Of a stretch of DNA of 8,586 nt, positions 5,715-8,586 are shown piece by piece. The stretch is from an uncultured Collinsella sp. (GTDB lineage Bacteria; Actinomycetota; Coriobacteriia; Coriobacteriales; Coriobacteriaceae): positions 1 through 8,586 of the forward strand of contig CABQHT010000071.1 in assembly GCA_902464035.1 (NCBI GenBank), read 5' to 3'. The notes beneath the pieces are model-generated. The model was not told the DNA's origin and made no database searches. It saw nothing but the letters and a program-made list of their open reading frames with translations. The position numbers were made by a program, and so were the translations under genes. Positions within the stretch are counted from its first letter, which is position 1. Every line of letters starts with the position of its first letter.

Positions 5715-5773
5715 GTCTACCGGTGGGTTGACCCCACCGGACAGACGATGACCAGGTGATCCTTTACAGGATC
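5715..5773 (-). other. Two small hairpins in the carrier-gene 3' region
   Basis: The first is ccggtggg (5720-5727) with cccaccgg (5733-5740), extended by gtct/agac. The second is gatcct (5758-5763) with aggatc (5768-5773). Neither has a T-run. They may protect the 3' end of the mRNA or assist termination at 5673-5703. Confidence 0.4.
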
Positions 5774-5805
5774 GTCAAGGTTTCCGTGGGGTACCCGTTG
5801 GGTAC

Positions 5806-7284
5806 TTAGATCAACACGCAGGCGACGGTCAGGATGATGGCGCAGACGACGGAGAGAGCGACGATGAGCTTAAGGGCAAACTTGAGCCAGGTCGTCCACT
5901 CGATCTTGGCCAGGGCGAGACCGCCCATGATGGCGCCGGAGGTCGGGGTGAACAGGTTCACGACACCGATGGCGGCGGAGAAGATCATGACCATGACCTC
6001 AGGCGAGAAGCCGAGCTTAACAGCCAGCGGTCCCATGATGGGCATGGAGACGGTAGCCATACCGGAGGTCGAGGGGATCAGGAAGGACAGACCGAAGTAG
6101 ACCAGGAAGCTCATGGGAGCGAAGATCACGCCGGACAGGCCAGCCAGAGCATTGGCGGCAGCGTCGAGGACGTAGACGTCGAGGCCGGTGTTAGCCATGA
6201 GGACGGAGATACCACGGGCGAGAGCGATGACGAGAACAACGGACATCATGTCGGCAGCACCGGTGATGAAGGTGTTGACGATCTGCTTCTCGGACAGGCC
6301 ACCGATGATACCGATCAGGACGGCCATAAGGAAGAACCAGGTGGAAGCCTCGTCGAAGTACCACTGACCAATGGGCAGGCCGGTGATCAGGGCAGACCAG
6401 CCCTGGACGACGGCGTTACCGTCGGCATCGTAGACAGCGCCAGCGTCAAAGAAGTTGGCGACGCCCTCGTTGAGGTCAGCCAGCGGGATGAAGCCGACGA
6501 TCATGACGACGAAGGTGAAGGCGAAGGCGATCAGAACACCCTTCTGACGACCGGTGAGCTTGACCTCCTTGTGGACCTCGGAAGCAGCCTTGCCGTGAGC
6601 CTCTTCGGCGTCCTTAAGCTCCTGCATCGACAGGATGGTGGAGCCCTTGTCGGCCTTGACCTTCTTGGCGTAGCTCATCACGAAGACGATGGACATGGCG
6701 GTGGTAACAATCCACAGGACGGCACCGAGGCCGATGATGATGGACTGATTCACGGCAATGTCAACGCCGGTCAGAGCGTCGACGGCAGCGCCGACGGCGA
6801 ACGGGTTAACCGTGGAGCCCAGGCAGCCGCAGCCAGCGCCGAGCAGGACGGTAGCGGCACCGACCATGGGGTCGAAGCCAGCGGCCATCATGGTAGCGGC
6901 GAGCAGGGCGTAGAAGGGAACGGTCTCCTCGCACATACCATAGGTGGTACCACCGAGGGAGAAGATGAGCATCAGCACGGGAATGAGCATAATCTCGTTG
7001 CCCTTAAGCTTCTGCACCAGAACGGCGATGCCGTTGTCCAGGGCGCCGGTCTCGGTCATCATGCCGAGGAAGCCGCCCAGGATCATAACGAAGAGGCAGA
7101 CGGGCAGAGCGTCAGCGAAGCCCAGGATCGGGGCGGTGCAGAAATCGCTCAGACGGGCGGCAGTAACCGCGCCGCCGGACGTGCCGGAGACGATAACGGT
7201 AATTACTGCGACAATTGCCAGCAGAGCAAGAAGAATGGTGAACGATGAAGGCATACCGCGCTTTTTCTTAGCGGTCTCAGTCAT
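5806..7284 (-). CDS. arcD: YfcC/ArcD-family carrier, probable arginine/ornithine antiporter
   Basis: This is an integral membrane carrier of the YfcC / C4-dicarboxylate anaerobic carrier-like family, 492 aa with roughly 11-12 hydrophobic segments. Family hallmarks are GGTTYGMCEET (111-121), GCGCLGSTVNPFAV (151-164), IPSTSGMATVSMPIMGPL (403-420) and NLFTPTSGAIMGGLALAK (443-460). A cytoplasmic-type hydrophilic loop spans about 206-247. Members of this family serve as the arginine-ornithine exchanger ArcD in streptococcal arc operons. Its position after arcA and argF supports that substrate here, but specificity is inference; a C4-dicarboxylate or short peptide substrate is not excluded. I chose the ATG at 7282-7284 (MTETAKKKRG) because AAGGGGGG lies 9 bases upstream; ATGs 9 and 27 bases further upstream abut or precede that ribosome site. 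A terminator and a leader hairpin separate it from argF, so it may be expressed at a different level from the enzymes. Confidence 0.88.
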   Translation of the reverse strand: MTETAKKKRGMPSSFTILLALLAIVAVITVIVSGTSGGAVTAARLSDFCTAPILGFADALPVCLFVMILGGFLGMMTETGALDNGIAVLVQKLKGNEIMLIPVLMLIFSLGGTTYGMCEETVPFYALLAATMMAAGFDPMVGAATVLLGAGCGCLGSTVNPFAVGAAVDALTGVDIAVNQSIIIGLGAVLWIVTTAMSIVFVMSYAKKVKADKGSTILSMQELKDAEEAHGKAASEVHKEVKLTGRQKGVLIAFAFTFVVMIVGFIPLADLNEGVANFFDAGAVYDADGNAVVQGWSALITGLPIGQWYFDEASTWFFLMAVLIGIIGGLSEKQIVNTFITGAADMMSVVLVIALARGISVLMANTGLDVYVLDAAANALAGLSGVIFAPMSFLVYFGLSFLIPSTSGMATVSMPIMGPLAVKLGFSPEVMVMIFSAAIGVVNLFTPTSGAIMGGLALAKIEWTTWLKFALKLIVALSVVCAIILTVACVLI

Positions 7285-7317
7285 AGTTCTCATCCCCCCT
7301 TCATAAATCATTTACTG

Positions 7318-7368
7318 ATCTCGCCCGAAGCGGCTCTTCCGTGCCGTGCCTGCCGCTTGATGCGAGAT
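7318..7368 (-). promoter_or_regulatory. Leader hairpin upstream of the carrier gene
   Basis: Plus-strand atctcgc (7318-7324) pairs with gcgagat (7362-7368). Then, across a 3x3 internal loop, aagcggc (7328-7334) pairs with gccgctt (7352-7358), making a 14-pair, 51-nt hairpin. It lies between the argF terminator and the carrier's ribosome site and has no T-run. It may be an mRNA-stabilising or processing element, or part of a regulatory leader. No known riboswitch pattern is recognised. Confidence 0.5.
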
Positions 7369-7384
7369 TATTACCAGATAAAAC

Positions 7385-7416
7385 CGCTCGGGGTGTGCAG
7401 CAATACACCCCGAGCG
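7385..7416 (-). terminator. Terminator after argF, inside the arc cluster
   Basis: A 12-bp perfect stem forms from cgctcggggtgt (7385-7396) and its reverse complement (7405-7416) around an 8-base loop. On the minus strand TTTTAT follows two bases after the stem's GC core. It starts 15 bases after the argF stop. Because the carrier gene lies just beyond it, it probably acts as a partial terminator that sets the ratio of carrier to enzyme. Confidence 0.85.
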
Positions 7417-7431
7417 AGATGCTAGATGCTC

Positions 7432-8427
7432 TTACTTGAGCGTGGCGTACATGACAGCCTTGATGGTGTGCATGCGGTTCTCGGCCTCATCGAAGACCTT
7501 GGAAGCGGGGCTCTCGAAGACCTCGTCGGTGACCTCCTGCTCGGTGATGCCGAACTGCTCGCACTTCTCGGCGCCAATGGTGGTGTTGGTGTCGTGGAAG
7601 CTGGGCAGGCAGTGCAGGAAGATGGCACCCGGGTTGGCCATAGCCATGACCTCGGAGGTGACACGATACGGGGTGAGCTGAGCGATGCGCTCGGCCCAGA
7701 CCTCGTCAGGCTCGCCCATGGAGACCCACACGTCGGTGTAGATAACGTCGGCACCGGTGACGCCGTCCTTGACGTCGGTGGTCAGCTTGATGGTGCAGCC
7801 GTTGGCCTCGGCGATGGGCTTGCAGGCCTCGATGACGTCGTCAGCGGGCATGCACTCCTCGGGGCCGCAGGCCACGAAGTTCATGCCGAGCTTGGAGCAA
7901 ACGACCATGAGAGAGCGAGCAACGTTGTTCTTGCAGTCACCCATGAAGACGAGGGTCTTGCCCTTGATGTCGTAATTGAAGTTCTCCTGGACGGTCAGGA
8001 TGTCGGCGAGCATCTGGGTGGGGTGCCACTCGGTGGTCAGGCCATTCCATACGGGCACGCCAGACTTAGCAGCGAGCTCCTCGACGTCGTCCTGGGCAAA
8101 GCCACGGAACTCGATGCCGTCATACATGCGGCCGAGAACGCGGGCGGTGTCCTCGATGGACTCCTTCTTGCCCATCTGGGACGAACCGGGATCGAGGTAG
8201 GTGACGCCCATGCCAAGATCCATGCCGCCGACCTCGAAGGCGCAGCGGGTACGAGTGGAGGTCTTCTGGAAGAGCAGAACGATGTTCTTGCCCTCGAGAT
8301 AACGGTGCGGAACGCCAGCGCGCTTCATGTCCTTGAAGTTCTTGGAGAGCTTGAGCAGGTACTCGATCTCCTCGGTGGTGAGGTCGAGGAGCTTGAGGAA
8401 GCTACGGCCGGAGAGGTTAACACCCAT
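7432..8427 (-). CDS. argF: Ornithine carbamoyltransferase, catabolic (ArcB-type)
   Basis: This 331-aa cytosolic enzyme interconverts citrulline plus phosphate with ornithine plus carbamoyl phosphate. In an arginine deiminase cluster it runs in the catabolic direction, supplying carbamoyl phosphate for ATP formation by carbamate kinase. The N-terminal carbamoyl-phosphate domain has STRTR (57-61) and WHPTQ (134-138); the C-terminal ornithine domain has the SMG loop (236-238) and HCLP (272-275). FRGF (108-111) replaces the more usual YRGF. The start ATG (8425-8427) has AAAGGA with AGGA 8 bases upstream. It follows arcA by about 105 bases and is followed by a terminator. Sequence alone does not fully separate catabolic arcB from biosynthetic argF; the neighbours decide it. 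Visible codon use is strongly biased (AAG, CTC/CTG, GAC, ATC), suggesting high expression. Confidence 0.96.
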   Translation of the reverse strand: MGVNLSGRSFLKLLDLTTEEIEYLLKLSKNFKDMKRAGVPHRYLEGKNIVLLFQKTSTRTRCAFEVGGMDLGMGVTYLDPGSSQMGKKESIEDTARVLGRMYDGIEFRGFAQDDVEELAAKSGVPVWNGLTTEWHPTQMLADILTVQENFNYDIKGKTLVFMGDCKNNVARSLMVVCSKLGMNFVACGPEECMPADDVIEACKPIAEANGCTIKLTTDVKDGVTGADVIYTDVWVSMGEPDEVWAERIAQLTPYRVTSEVMAMANPGAIFLHCLPSFHDTNTTIGAEKCEQFGITEQEVTDEVFESPASKVFDEAENRMHTIKAVMYATLK

Positions 8428-8472
8428 GGTTCAAATCCTTTCGAAAAAATGAATTACGTAAATAGTAGCGGT

Positions 8473-8520
8473 GCCCGTTTGACGGGCGAAACCGGTGCGG
8501 TTGTAGGGGGACCGCACCGG
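8473..8520 (-). promoter_or_regulatory. Two hairpins in the arcA-argF spacer
   Basis: In transcription order the first is a 10-bp perfect stem (ccggtgcggt 8492-8501 with accgcaccgg 8511-8520, 9-base loop) followed by only TTT. The second is gcccgt/acgggc (8473-8478 and 8482-8487, 3-base loop). Neither has a full U-tract, so read-through into argF is expected. They may attenuate transcription or protect processed arcA mRNA. Confidence 0.55.
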
Positions 8521-8532
8521 AAACGGAAAGAC

Positions 8533-8586
8533 TTAGAGGTCCTCGCGCCAGAAGGGCATGCTCATGCAGCGCGGGCCGCCGCGGCC
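8533..8586 (-). CDS. arcA: Arginine deiminase, C-terminal end (partial)
   Basis: Only the last 17 codons and the stop (8533-8535) lie in the window; the gene continues beyond the right edge. The translated end, GRGGPRCMSMPFWREDL, carries the family's signature with the nucleophilic cysteine (CMSMP) that attacks the guanidinium carbon of arginine. Arginine deiminase hydrolyses arginine to citrulline and ammonia, the first step of the pathway. Low-GC Gram-positive arginine deiminases end in a very similar GGPRCMSMPF segment, so the call is firm despite the short length. It is the first visible gene of the arc cluster, upstream of argF and the carrier. Confidence 0.9.
   Translation of the reverse strand, partial: GRGGPRCMSMPFWREDL

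Noticed and set aside
6571..7248. A 225-codon plus-strand frame opposite the carrier gene
   Set aside because: Its His/Gly/Asp-rich translation is the typical shadow of hydrophobic codons on the opposite strand.

Overview
The window looks like chromosome from a high-GC actinobacterium of the class Coriobacteriia, most likely Collinsella or a close relative. That assignment is inference from base composition, protein style and gene content (XerD, CTP synthase, a DUF1846 protein and an arginine deiminase pathway); no rRNA or other marker is present. Every gene I can support is on the minus strand. The long plus-strand reading frames are antisense shadows of these genes.

From right to left, which is the direction of transcription, the layout starts with an arginine deiminase (arc) cluster. 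It has the last 17 codons of arcA with its catalytic cysteine, then a catabolic-type ornithine carbamoyltransferase (argF/arcB), then a YfcC/ArcD-family carrier that probably exchanges arginine for ornithine. Together they would import arginine, convert it through citrulline to ornithine and carbamoyl phosphate, and export ornithine. Carbamate kinase (arcC) is not in view. The spacers carry strong hairpins: two between arcA and argF, a terminator after argF, and a long hairpin in the leader of the carrier gene.

Next comes a gene-free stretch of about 600 bases (5200-5805) that is dense in secondary structure. It holds a probable terminator for the carrier, a 12-bp perfect hairpin, a long composite hairpin of about 98 nt, a degenerate tandem repeat of about 73 bp, and a 69-nt palindrome. 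It ends at the promoter of a monocistronic DUF1846 (UPF0371) gene, which has its own terminator. This stretch is the least explained and most interesting part of the window.

A small winged-helix transcription regulator follows, with an operator-like dyad upstream and its own terminator. Then pyrG (CTP synthase) and xerD (tyrosine recombinase) form a tight two-gene unit. xerD most likely starts at a GTG two bases after the pyrG stop, and the unit ends at a terminator with a 20-bp perfect stem. The leftmost 240 bases hold no supported gene but carry several palindromes that look like the control region of a leftward gene beyond the edge.

I found no CRISPR array, tRNA, rRNA, insertion sequence or recognised defence system. 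The hunt findings are structured intergenic elements and operon-architecture details, not a new multi-gene system.
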